NCBI GenBank assembly: GCA_903853735.1 | Contig: CAINUH010000058.1 | Location: 1 to 7,512, forward strand | Reading direction: 5' to 3' | Source of the DNA: an uncultured Desulfomonile sp. | GTDB taxonomy: Bacteria > Desulfobacterota > Desulfomonilia > Desulfomonilales > Desulfomonilaceae | DNA length: 7,512 bases | In this document: positions 1-6,342 of the stretch, in pieces | Position numbering within the stretch: position 1 is the first letter of the stretch | How the letters are laid out: each line of letters opens with the position of its first letter | Position numbers and translations under genes: made by a program | Notes under the pieces: model-generated | What the model saw: the letters and a program-made list of their open reading frames with translations, nothing else | What the model was told of the DNA's origin: nothing | The model's database searches: none

Positions 1-93
1 AGTAGCGGCTTTTCCCGCGTTGCGCCAAAACGGATACGCGATGAGACCGAGAAAGATGATAATTCCTATGATTACCTTGCCAGAATTATACAT
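1..93 (-). CDS. dsrJ: DsrJ, N-terminal fragment (periplasmic triheme cytochrome c subunit of DsrMKJOP), cut by window edge
   Basis: Thirty-one codons are present from an ATG at 93-91, and the frame stays open to base 1. The peptide starts MYNSGKVIIGIIIFLGLIAY and continues PFWRNAGKAAT: a short polar start with one Lys, a hydrophobic stretch at about residues 7-20, then a basic polar stretch. This fits the uncleaved signal anchor of DsrJ, which exports a cytochrome c domain to the periplasm; the heme-binding CxxCH motifs lie beyond the edge and cannot be checked. The start overlaps the end of dsrK by 8 nt (ATGTATAA), and a purine-rich GGAGG sequence within the last codons of dsrK, which encode its acidic tail, can serve as ribosome binding site, so translation is probably coupled. 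The identity rests mainly on position after dsrK and on the signal-anchor profile; any other small membrane-anchored subunit is the alternative. Confidence 0.8.
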   Translation of the reverse strand, partial: MYNSGKVIIGIIIFLGLIAYPFWRNAGKAAT

Positions 94-1714
94 CCTCGTC
101 CTCCTCCCCGTCCGGTTTAAAGGGTTCGCCGCGCAGATCGAGGGTCCGTTCGTTCTCGCCCTCCATTATCAGGGCATTTGCGAGAAGTTCGTGAATTCCC
201 CCGACTTCTACATCCGGGGCCCAGTAGTGCATCATGGCCGTCAGCGTAGCCCGGTCTATAGCGCACATGCACAGCAGCCTGTTCACGTCGTGCTTGTCCC
301 GAACATGCCGAACCGCATTAGCCCTGGGGAACCCACCCCTCATTCTCATCTCCATGTTCTCGTCATTGCCGAGACCTGCCCCGCCTCCACAACAGAAAGT
401 CTGCTCTCTGATGGTATTCTCAGGCATTTCAAAGAAGTTGTTGCAGACATTCTGGATGACGTATCGCGGTTCATCCATGAGTCCGGCAGCTCTGGCAGGG
501 TTGCACGAGTCATGGTAAGTGACCCTGAATTTTTCGTTCCTGCCGGGATCTAACTTCAGCTTGTTGTTCTTGATGAGATCTGAAGTGAATTCAGCGACAT
601 GGACCATCTTGGTTGATTTGGAATTCTCGAATTTTGTCCCGGTTATGGGTGAAACAGGCTCTTCGAGAAAGTCCGCAGGACCATTCATGGTGTCCATGTA
701 CTGGTGAATGACACGCCACATGTGGCCGCACTCGCCTCCAAGAATCCATTTAACCTTCAGGCGCTTGGCCTCAGCATAGATCTTGGCGTTGAGCCGCTTG
801 ATCATCTCATGTGAAGTGAACAGTCCGAAGTTTCCACCCTCCGAAGCGTAGGTGCTCCACGTATAATCAAGGCCGATCTCATGGAACAGCATCATGTAGC
901 CCATGCACGTGTATGTGCCCGGGTCTGCAAAATAATCTCCGGAAGGTGTTACAAAGAGTATTTCGGCGCCTTTCTTGTTGACGGGTAAATCAATCTTGAC
1001 ACCCGTTAGGTCTTCGATGTCGTCCGTCATGAACTCCCACATGTCGGTAAGTCCATGCGGCGGAATACCCAAGTGATTACCGGTTCTGAAACAATTGGCA
1101 GCGGGTTCGATTACCCAGTTGATATTCAAGCCCACAAGGTTGAGAAGTTCTCGCCCTATCATGGTGATTTCCGCTGTATCTATGCCGTAAGGACAAAAAA
1201 CCGAACACCGGCGGCATTCAGTGCATTGGAAGAAATAGTAGAACCATTCCTTGAGCACATCGATGGTCAGTTCTCTTGCTCCTGCAAAACGCCCCAGCAT
1301 TTTCCCGAGTAACGTGAAGTCGTTTCTGTAAACAGACCGGATCAGCTCGGCCCTCAGCACAGGCATGTTTTTTGGGTCGCCCGATCCTATGAAAAAGTGG
1401 CACTTATCCGCGCACGCGCCGCACCTCACACAAATATCCATGAACAGTCGGAAGGAGCGGTACTTGTCGAGCCGTTCCTTGAATCCTTTAAGGATAATTT
1501 CCTGCCAGTTGTCGGGCAGTTTCCAATCCTCATCGGTTGGAGACCACTGTCGGGGGTTGGCAAGATCAAGGTATTTAAGCTTTTTCGGCGCCCCAGGGTA
1601 GCTGTAAGTCCCTTCTCGGAAATCGACGGGGGTGTCCATCCACGGCGTTTCTGGAGTGCGCTTCAAATCTATGTTCATCAATCCTTGCGGATCAGGCAGT
1701 TTATCCAGTGACAT
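86..1714 (-). CDS. dsrK: DsrK, HdrD-like iron-sulfur subunit of the DsrMKJOP complex
   Basis: This 542-residue cytoplasmic protein is related to the catalytic subunit HdrD of heterodisulfide reductase. In sulfate reducers it is thought to act with DsrM to reduce the DsrC trisulfide made during sulfite reduction. Two ferredoxin-type [4Fe-4S] motifs are visible: C95-x2-C98-x2-C101-x3-C105 (CVRCGACADKC) and C164-x2-C167-x2-C170-x3-C174-P. The C-terminal half carries a CCG-type cluster site: HDSC (C404), FCCGGGAGLG (C441, C442) and LCMCAIDR (C482, C484). A GGECGHMWR block (C329) marks the degenerate first half of the CCG repeat. There is no signal peptide or membrane segment. The start is the ATG at 1714; AAGGAG overlapping the dsrM stop codon precedes it by a few bases. 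The gene lies 2 nt after dsrM and overlaps dsrJ, as expected for the dsrMKJOP operon. The C-terminal tail is strongly acidic (GEEDEDV). Family assignment is firm; the substrate comes from family knowledge. Confidence 0.96.
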   Translation of the reverse strand: MSLDKLPDPQGLMNIDLKRTPETPWMDTPVDFREGTYSYPGAPKKLKYLDLANPRQWSPTDEDWKLPDNWQEIILKGFKERLDKYRSFRLFMDICVRCGACADKCHFFIGSGDPKNMPVLRAELIRSVYRNDFTLLGKMLGRFAGARELTIDVLKEWFYYFFQCTECRRCSVFCPYGIDTAEITMIGRELLNLVGLNINWVIEPAANCFRTGNHLGIPPHGLTDMWEFMTDDIEDLTGVKIDLPVNKKGAEILFVTPSGDYFADPGTYTCMGYMMLFHEIGLDYTWSTYASEGGNFGLFTSHEMIKRLNAKIYAEAKRLKVKWILGGECGHMWRVIHQYMDTMNGPADFLEEPVSPITGTKFENSKSTKMVHVAEFTSDLIKNNKLKLDPGRNEKFRVTYHDSCNPARAAGLMDEPRYVIQNVCNNFFEMPENTIREQTFCCGGGAGLGNDENMEMRMRGGFPRANAVRHVRDKHDVNRLLCMCAIDRATLTAMMHYWAPDVEVGGIHELLANALIMEGENERTLDLRGEPFKPDGEEDEDV

Positions 1715-1716
1715 TG

Positions 1717-2721
1717 TTACTCCTTATCCACCGGGATTCCGGCCTCTTTCATCTTGGCCCTGAAATCGTCCTCGTACTCTTCGTATGTATGGACCTTAAC
1801 CGGATAATTCCAGGGGTTGATGTACCTTTCACTTCGGTTGTTGTTAAGCATGTTTCGCGTTGGACTGAGGAACACTCCGCCCGCGTGCATCAATTTGCTG
1901 AAGGGAAAATATACGAGCAAAACGCTGACGAGAAACAGATGGACGTAAAAAATGGGGCCGATACCGGCTGGGACCGTTGGATGAAACGTGAACAGCCCCA
2001 TTGCCAGTTCCTTCACACCCAACAGATCTACTTTCCAGACATTCCGCATGAGCACGCCGGAAACTGCAATTCCCAGGATGAGAAACAGCGGGAAATAGTC
2101 TGCTACCAGCGAAATGTAGCGAATCTGAGGAATTGCAACCCTTCTCAGGAACAAATACGTGGCTGCGGCCAGAAACGCTATGTCCGTCAGGAAAAAAGTC
2201 GGCACGAGAATTTGAAAGAAGCCGTCCACACTTGAGAGAAGCACCACGAATGAGGGCACCGGTTCGATAAAGAATCGAAGGTGCCTGATGATGATGGTGA
2301 GAAAGGAGTAATGAAAGAGAATGCCTGCAAGCCACAACCATTTGGCTGAACCGTAAGTTACCGTCGGCCCGTCTCTCAGTTCAGCTTTCGTGTTTCTGAA
2401 AAGAGAGCGGAAGAGCAGGACCTCCAGCGCCATCCTACCTATCAGCCCCCAAGTGTTATAGGGACTCTCCAGGTTGTCAGCTTTGATCCATGGAAGCGAT
2501 TTCCCTTGACCACAGGTTGTGGGAATGCGGAAGGGAACCGGCACCATGGCCCATCGCACAATGCGGTAAACAAACCCAATGACAAAAATGGCCATAGCCA
2601 CGTAGGGTATAACAACCCCGAACAGTGTGCTCAACCCTATCGTTCCCACCCCAAAGAAGGATATCACGACAAGCGCCAACACTAGGATCAGGGCTGTGAA
2701 CAGGGAAGACCATGCGTTCAT
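1717..2721 (-). CDS. dsrM: DsrM, NarI-like membrane cytochrome b subunit of DsrMKJOP
   Basis: This 334-residue integral membrane protein is expected to bind two b hemes, exchange electrons with menaquinone and pass them to DsrK. Six hydrophobic segments can be picked out, at about residues 8-23, 31-53, 127-145, 168-190, 207-226 and 255-274. Candidate heme ligands are H137 and H146 in the third segment and H261 and H279 near the sixth. The 18-residue spacing of the last pair is the same as in E. coli NarI (H187, H205), and the close pair matches the NarI pattern in general form. The soluble C-terminal tail is charged (EEYEDDFRAKMKEAG) and is probably cytoplasmic, facing DsrK. The ATG at 2721 is preceded by GAGGTGG; a second, stronger AAGGAG lies further upstream (see findings). 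The gene follows the RsbRD_N gene after 49 nt and is 2 nt from dsrK. Assignment rests on the membrane profile, the histidines and the dsrK neighbour. Confidence 0.94.
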   Translation of the reverse strand: MNAWSSLFTALILVLALVVISFFGVGTIGLSTLFGVVIPYVAMAIFVIGFVYRIVRWAMVPVPFRIPTTCGQGKSLPWIKADNLESPYNTWGLIGRMALEVLLFRSLFRNTKAELRDGPTVTYGSAKWLWLAGILFHYSFLTIIIRHLRFFIEPVPSFVVLLSSVDGFFQILVPTFFLTDIAFLAAATYLFLRRVAIPQIRYISLVADYFPLFLILGIAVSGVLMRNVWKVDLLGVKELAMGLFTFHPTVPAGIGPIFYVHLFLVSVLLVYFPFSKLMHAGGVFLSPTRNMLNNNRSERYINPWNYPVKVHTYEEYEDDFRAKMKEAGIPVDKE

Positions 2722-2743
2722 GCCACCACCTCGATTGATGTTG

Positions 2744-2749
2744 CTCCTT
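2744..2749 (-). promoter_or_regulatory. Strong Shine-Dalgarno sequence far upstream of the dsrM ATG
   Basis: On the minus strand AAGGAG occurs 22 nt before the annotated dsrM ATG, too far to serve it. The only triplet at near-usable distance is an ATC at 2739-2737, four bases after it and in frame with dsrM, which would add six residues. The annotated ATG has its own GAGGTGG. The AAGGAG may be a chance purine run, a standby site, or the site for a rare ATC start. Confidence 0.3.
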
Positions 2750-2770
2750 TTTATTTTCGTCTCGCGAATG

Positions 2771-3292
2771 TCACCATTCGTGAGGCATCCCGTATTTTTG
2801 ACAAGCTCTATCTAAAATCCGAGACGTCCGATTGCGGATCTCGGTTGCCCTAATTTCATAAATCCTTTCACGACATTGCATGTAGATGTCGAAGGCAAGC
2901 AGCGCCAAATTATCGATTCTGGACTCAAAAGTCAACAATTCGCGAGCCGGTTCATTGTGCTGAATCTCCCGATCCAAGGCCTCTCGCACTGCTCTCTTGA
3001 GAAGAAAAATGAAGCCGACCGCATGAGCGGGCGAAAACTCTTGAACAGCTCTTATCCTGACAATGTCGTCAAGAAGCAGGCAGATCTCCTCTGACTGCGA
3101 ATCCACCCCCTGCACGACACCGTCGTACAGTTTTTCCACCGCGTTTGAAATCGTAGAACCTACCGGATTTGCAAAGCGGTTTCCCTGAGTCATGAGAAAC
3201 TTGGAGCTGTCGGGAGGGTAGGTATCGAAAATAAGCTCCAACCAGCGTTTCACTATTTGGGATCTTTTTTTTTCGAGCAAGTCTTTCAGCAT
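2771..3292 (-). CDS. RsbRD N-terminal-domain protein linked to dsrMKJOP
   Basis: This 173-residue soluble protein is predicted to be almost entirely alpha-helical. It matches my recollection of the RsbRD_N domain (RsbT co-antagonist RsbRD, N-terminal), as found in proteins encoded directly before dsrM in many sulfate reducers. Recognisable blocks are a Trp in the first helix (W17), TYPPDSSKFL (24-33), FANPVG (40-45), IVRIRAVQEFSPAHAVGF (77-94) and CRERIYEIR (140-148). In stressosome proteins this kind of domain is followed by a STAS domain; here the protein ends without one, so it is a stand-alone sensory-type domain. There is no signal peptide, membrane segment or cysteine cluster (only C71, C140 and C164). 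The start is the ATG at 3292, with AGGGAG about 12 nt upstream, a rather long spacing. It is the first gene of the leftward dsr unit. Its function is unknown; a regulatory or assembly role for the Dsr complex is inferred only from position. Confidence 0.85.
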   Translation of the reverse strand: MLKDLLEKKRSQIVKRWLELIFDTYPPDSSKFLMTQGNRFANPVGSTISNAVEKLYDGVVQGVDSQSEEICLLLDDIVRIRAVQEFSPAHAVGFIFLLKRAVREALDREIQHNEPARELLTFESRIDNLALLAFDIYMQCRERIYEIRATEIRNRTSRILDRACQKYGMPHEW

Positions 3293-3325
3293 TCGGACTT
3301 ACTGCTCCCTATCGTCGAATATTTC

Positions 3326-3352
3326 AGGCTGTCTTAAAGTTCGGACAGGCCT
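3326..3352. repeat. Imperfect inverted repeat in the leader of the dsr unit
   Basis: On the plus strand the arms are AGGCTGTC and GACAG-g-CCT, pairing over 8 bp with one bulged G and a 10-nt AT-rich loop (TTAAAGTTCG). It is followed on the plus strand by TTTT, so it could act as a weak terminator for rightward (antisense) transcription. Read leftwards, it lies about 34-60 nt before the start codon of the RsbRD_N gene, where it could be an operator or an mRNA leader hairpin. A second small hairpin (CCGGT/ACCtGG, GAAA tetraloop on the minus strand) lies just beyond it at 3368-3382. Confidence 0.4.
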
Positions 3353-3705
3353 TTTAACGAAGAAGACCCGGTTTTCACCTGGCCGCTCAGCTTTTTACGT
3401 CAGCCGATTGTTGTCCAGTTTCCGGCGTGGGTTTGAACTCTTCGTGTCATCACCCTTGCCTTCGGAATGGATGGAGCACCGGGAAGAAAGAACGACCGTT
3501 TCCCAACTGCTCGTCAGCGACGGCGTCGAACCGTACTTAACGACTACCAATGGCTTCAGTACTGTTTTCCTTGTTGGCAGCCACTTGTTCAGCGGCATGG
3601 CGGAAAGAATACCAAAGTGTTACAAATACATGTGCTTACCTCGGTTGTCAAGCCTTTTGCGAAATTTTTCAATAGGAATCGGGAAGCGGCTAATTTTTGA
3701 AACTA

Positions 3706-3714
3706 TGCTATGAT
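3706..3714 (+). promoter_or_regulatory. Possible extended -10 promoter for the VOC/HAD/tsaD/hpt cluster
   Basis: TGCTATGAT matches the extended -10 form TGnTATAAT with one mismatch in the hexamer. No good -35 is seen 16-18 nt upstream, which extended -10 promoters can tolerate. Initiation near 3721 would give a leader of roughly 35 nt before the VOC-fragment start, so the position is sensible. Judged by pattern only. Confidence 0.4.
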
Positions 3715-3754
3715 TCGACAGTACATTCGAACACCAGGCCAAAAGGGGAAGACG

Positions 3755-3907
3755 ATGATGAGATTTACAGGAATAAACCACTTGGCCATGGTGACCGGCG
3801 ACATGGACATGACCATACGTTTCTGGAGGGACCTTCTCGGAATGCGTCTAATCGTCGGCACAGGGAGACCAGGATATAGACATTACTTCTTTTGGGAGTC
3901 GCTTTGA
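3755..3907 (+). pseudogene. Truncated VOC-family (glyoxalase/dioxygenase fold) protein, 50 residues
   Basis: The frame from the ATG at 3755 (or 3758) gives 50 residues. It starts as a typical VOC module: GINHLAMVTGDMDMTIRFW at residues 6-24, LLGMRLI at 27-33, then a strand ending YFFWES. H9 is the position of the usual first metal ligand. This covers only about one beta-alpha-beta-beta half; complete VOC proteins are generally about 120 residues or more and need paired modules to form the metal site. The frame ends at a TGA just before the HAD gene, and no other frame after it continues the VOC fold, so the 3' part appears to have been deleted rather than frameshifted. A ribosome binding site AGGGGA precedes the start. 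The GGGAG used by the HAD gene lies inside this frame, so it may still work as a translated leader. It could be a remnant or a short functional fragment; remnant is favoured. Confidence 0.7.
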
Positions 3908-3908
3908 A

Positions 3909-4520
3909 ATGAACATAGCCTTTGATGTGGATGGAGTAGTACTTAAGTCGATTGAAGTGATACTGGATTCAATCAATAGAGCCAAGGGGCTCACTATATC
4001 TCCTGAAGACCTTGCCGCATGGGAGCTTGAACCGCTGGGTCTTGACGCCCGAACTTTGAATGACGCCGTTACTCATCTGTACGCACAACCACGGGTTGAA
4101 GCGTACGATGGAGCTGTTCAATCCCTGTCACGAATATACAGGGCGTACGGAAAGCCGCTACTATTCATCACGGGGCGGTCCGACCCAGCGACCGCTCAAA
4201 GGCAACTTGAAGCCCTCCCATGGAACCATTCAGTTCCTGAAATGATGGTCACCGGTGGAAATCGGGATAAAAGAATTTATCTGGCTGATAACGAGGTAGA
4301 TTTTATAATTGAATACGATGTCAGACACGTTGATGATTATATGGCAGAAGGATTTAGGGTCGGACTGATGCTTCAGCCGTGGAATCGTCGTTCAAAAAAA
4401 CCGGTTACAATAAAATTCAACGGCTGGCATGACCTTGAAAATTGGTTTATGGAGATTTTTCCGAGAATGAAAAGGCAGGAGGCTGGAGGAAGCCTCGCTC
4501 AGTCCGGAAACCTCGGTTGA
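3909..4520 (+). CDS. HAD-superfamily hydrolase, 5'(3')-deoxyribonucleotidase-like
   Basis: This 203-residue soluble protein has the HAD phosphatase motifs. Motif I is FDVDGVV at residues 5-11, with nucleophile D6 and acid/base D8. Motif II is FITGRS at 86-91, with T88. A Lys of motif III type is K121 (NRDKRIYLAD), and an acidic motif IV region is at 135-143 (EYDVRHVDD). The helical insert after motif I and the order of motifs resemble the NT5C-like 5'-nucleotidase family, including the closing segment GFRVGLMLQPWNR (148-160). The likely reaction is phosphate-ester hydrolysis, perhaps on nucleotides; the substrate cannot be read from the sequence. The ATG lies 1 nt after the stop of the VOC fragment, with GGGAG 10 nt upstream inside that frame, so translation may be coupled. 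tsaD starts 19 nt downstream. The motif IV acidic pair is not the usual adjacent ED/DD at that strand end, which makes the fine assignment less certain. Confidence 0.8.
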   Translation: MNIAFDVDGVVLKSIEVILDSINRAKGLTISPEDLAAWELEPLGLDARTLNDAVTHLYAQPRVEAYDGAVQSLSRIYRAYGKPLLFITGRSDPATAQRQLEALPWNHSVPEMMVTGGNRDKRIYLADNEVDFIIEYDVRHVDDYMAEGFRVGLMLQPWNRRSKKPVTIKFNGWHDLENWFMEIFPRMKRQEAGGSLAQSGNLG

Positions 4521-4527
4521 AGGCCTT

Positions 4528-4531
4528 GGAG
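4528..4531 (+). promoter_or_regulatory. Ribosome binding site that decides the tsaD start
   Basis: GGAG lies 8 nt before the ATG at 4540. The alternative in-frame GTG at 4531 would use the last G of this site and has no good Shine-Dalgarno sequence of its own. The ATG start also gives the family-typical N-terminus MLVLGIETSCDET. Confidence 0.75.
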
Positions 4532-4539
4532 TGAGCAGA

Positions 4540-5595
4540 ATGCTGGTCCTGGGCATAGAAACCTCGTGCGATGAGACCGCGGCCGCGGTGGTTCGTGACG
4601 GGACCGAAATCTTGTCCAGTGTAGTAGTGTCCCAGATCGATGTACATGCTGAGTTCGGCGGAGTTGTGCCGGAACTGGCATCCAGAAAACATTCCGAGGC
4701 CATATCCCTCGTGCTGGAACGTGCCCTGAACGACGCGGGCATAATCCCGAAAGGCATAGACGGGATAGGAGTGACCAGGGGGCCGGGCCTGATAGGATCG
4801 CTTCTCGTCGGAATAGGGGCGGCAAAAGGAATGGCATTGGCCCTTAATCGTCCACTATGCGGAGTCAACCACTTACACGGTCATCTTTTTGCCCCTTTCC
4901 TGGAGCGAAAGGACATAACATTTCCTTTTGTCGGCATGGTGGTCTCAGGAGGACACACGAGCCTCTACCATCTTCATGGACCTTTGGATATCGAAATCGT
5001 CGGCCGGACCCGTGATGATGCGGCAGGGGAGGCTTTTGACAAGGTAGCCAAACTTCTGGGCTTGGGATATCCGGGAGGCTCCATTATAGAGGATTTGGCT
5101 GGAGGGATAGATCCGGGCGTTCTGAAATTTCCCAGAGCACTCATGGAAAAGGGCAGCTTGGATTTTTCATTCTCAGGCCTCAAAACTGCCGTACTGAGAC
5201 GGGTAGAGCAGATCCTGGGGGTCCGGCATCGCACGGACAGGACAGGCAGCTTTCATCCACTTGTGCCGAAAGGACTTTCCGAATCTGCTGCCGGGGAGAT
5301 GCGAATAATCGCGGCCGCGTTCCAGGAAGCGGTTGTCGAGACGCTTGCAGTGAAGGCCTTCAGGGCTGCGGAGAAGTTCGGGGTGGACCGGCTCGTTGTC
5401 TCGGGAGGTGTTGCAGCAAATGGAGCGTTGCGTCAGCAGATGCGGCAGGAAGGCGCCCGCCGCGGAATCGAGCCAATTTTCCCCTCTGTGGCTTTGTGCA
5501 CGGACAATGCAGCCATGATTGCTTCCAGGGCCTATACTCTATTGACCGCGGGCTTGCATGATGACTTGCACTTCGGGGCTATGAGCCGCTGGTAA
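4540..5595 (+). CDS. tsaD: TsaD, tRNA N6-adenosine threonylcarbamoyltransferase
   Basis: TsaD (formerly Gcp/YgjD) transfers the threonylcarbamoyl group from TC-AMP to A37 of ANN-decoding tRNAs, with TsaB and TsaE as usual bacterial partners. The 351-residue protein shows all the expected blocks: GIETSCDET (5-13), the metal-binding HLHGH (H111, H115), VSGGHTSL (135-142), DDAAGEAFDKVAKLLGLGYPGG (159-180), FSFSGLKTAV (209-218), VSGGVAANGALR (287-298) and CTDNAAMIA (320-328) with D322 as the third metal ligand. An insert of perhaps 15 residues at about 229-250 makes it slightly longer than the common 335-345. The ATG at 4540 is chosen over a GTG at 4531 because of the ribosome binding site and the conserved N-terminus. 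It lies between the HAD gene (19-nt gap) and hpt (51-nt gap) on the same strand. The protein appears intact and active. Confidence 0.97.
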   Translation: MLVLGIETSCDETAAAVVRDGTEILSSVVVSQIDVHAEFGGVVPELASRKHSEAISLVLERALNDAGIIPKGIDGIGVTRGPGLIGSLLVGIGAAKGMALALNRPLCGVNHLHGHLFAPFLERKDITFPFVGMVVSGGHTSLYHLHGPLDIEIVGRTRDDAAGEAFDKVAKLLGLGYPGGSIIEDLAGGIDPGVLKFPRALMEKGSLDFSFSGLKTAVLRRVEQILGVRHRTDRTGSFHPLVPKGLSESAAGEMRIIAAAFQEAVVETLAVKAFRAAEKFGVDRLVVSGGVAANGALRQQMRQEGARRGIEPIFPSVALCTDNAAMIASRAYTLLTAGLHDDLHFGAMSRW

Positions 5596-5646
5596 CACCC
5601 AGACGCCCGATTGGTCAAATCTCCTGCTCAACAGAAAGGGTGAAAC

Positions 5647-6171
5647 ATGGAACACGTGAAAAAGAGGATGCTGTATGACGCGAATGCGATTGGTGCAAGA
5701 GTGCAGGAATTGGGCAAACAGATCTCAGAGGACTGTCCCGAGGGCAATCTGCTGCTGATTGGAATACTTAAGGGTTCGTTCGTCTTTTTGGCGGACTTGG
5801 CCCGGAGTCTATCCCTGCCTTGCCAAATCGACTTTGCAAGGATCTCCAGCTATGGCACAGCCACCGTTAGCAGCGGTGAACTCAAGGTGATCATGGATGT
5901 GGGTATACCCGTCAAAGATCGTCACGTTATTCTTGTCGACGACATTGTTGATTCAGGACTTACCCTGAGTGAATACCGCAGGCGTATTGAATTGAGTAAT
6001 CCGAAATCCTTGAAGATCGCCGCCATGATTGACAAGACTGCTCGCAGAGAAAAGCATGTTCATTTGGATTACTATGGATTTAGGATTGATGACGGGTTCT
6101 TGGTGGGATATGGTTTGGACTGGGACGAGAAGTTCCGCAACTTAGGGGGAATTTACGTCATAGAGCCATGA
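5647..6171 (+). CDS. hpt: Hypoxanthine phosphoribosyltransferase
   Basis: This 174-residue cytoplasmic enzyme makes IMP (often also GMP) from hypoxanthine or guanine and PRPP in purine salvage. Visible family features are the LKGS loop (41-44) that binds pyrophosphate, the flexible-loop SSYG (67-70), the PRPP-binding signature VDDIVDSGLTL (97-107; D98, D99), the base-contacting Lys in DKTARR (K130) and the purine-binding FLVGYGLDWDEKFRNL (151-166). The length is normal for bacterial Hpt. The signature has VDD and DSG where many relatives have VED and DTG, a conservative change. The ATG at 5647 has AAGGGTGA directly upstream, a good match to the 16S tail. It follows tsaD by 51 nt with no clear terminator between, so the two are probably co-transcribed. 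After it comes a long AT-rich non-coding region, making it the last gene of this cluster. Confidence 0.96.
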   Translation: MEHVKKRMLYDANAIGARVQELGKQISEDCPEGNLLLIGILKGSFVFLADLARSLSLPCQIDFARISSYGTATVSSGELKVIMDVGIPVKDRHVILVDDIVDSGLTLSEYRRRIELSNPKSLKIAAMIDKTARREKHVHLDYYGFRIDDGFLVGYGLDWDEKFRNLGGIYVIEP

Positions 6172-6319
6172 TTGTTCGCAACATCCTCGACATATTCCGA
6201 TTCGTAGTTTCTCTATTCACGAGAACCCCGGCAGAGTCGCCCAAGCCTTATTATTATTCACGCAGATGAATTGCTTGTCAAGCCGGATCAAGTTAAAAAA
6301 AGTGCTCTAAATGGCTACA

Positions 6320-6342
6320 GCAATAGCTATGACTCTTATTGC
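6320..6342. repeat. Perfect 6-bp inverted repeat in the region upstream of nuoE
   Basis: GCAATA and TATTGC are separated by 11 nt (GCTATGACTCT), giving a centre-to-centre spacing of 17 nt, compatible with a dimeric regulator site or a small hairpin. There is no T-run after it on the plus strand, so it is not a clear intrinsic terminator. A match of this size could arise by chance. Confidence 0.25.

Larger units (their letters stand above)
3293..3754. other. Divergent non-coding region between the dsr unit and the VOC/HAD/tsaD/hpt cluster
   Basis: These 462 bases separate the leftward RsbRD_N gene from the rightward cluster and should hold the promoters of both. Open frames of 60-100 codons exist here (for example about 3408-3713 on the plus strand and 3598-3395 on the minus strand). 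Their translations have no recognisable motif and low-complexity Ser/Thr/Arg-rich composition, and none has a convincing ribosome binding site, so I do not call them genes. Two small hairpins lie at 3326-3352 and 3368-3382, and a possible extended -10 promoter lies at 3706-3714. I could not find a well-spaced -35/-10 pair for the leftward dsr unit. No transposon ends or tRNA were seen. Confidence 0.7.

Noticed and set aside
20..1711. Plus-strand open frames opposite dsrK
   Set aside because: They are shadows of the well-supported dsrK gene; the translations show no family features.
3395..3713. Overlapping open frames on both strands in the divergent region (60-100 codons)
   Set aside because: No recognisable motif, poor ribosome binding sites, Ser/Arg/Thr-rich translations, and they overlap one another on opposite strands. 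More likely chance frames in non-coding DNA.
4531..4539. GTG at 4531 as tsaD start
   Set aside because: It would consume the ribosome binding site GGAG and add three residues before the conserved N-terminus; the ATG at 4540 fits better.
6209..6225. TTCTC/GAGAA hairpin as terminator of hpt
   Set aside because: Only a 5-bp AT-rich stem with no T-run after it; too weak for an intrinsic terminator.
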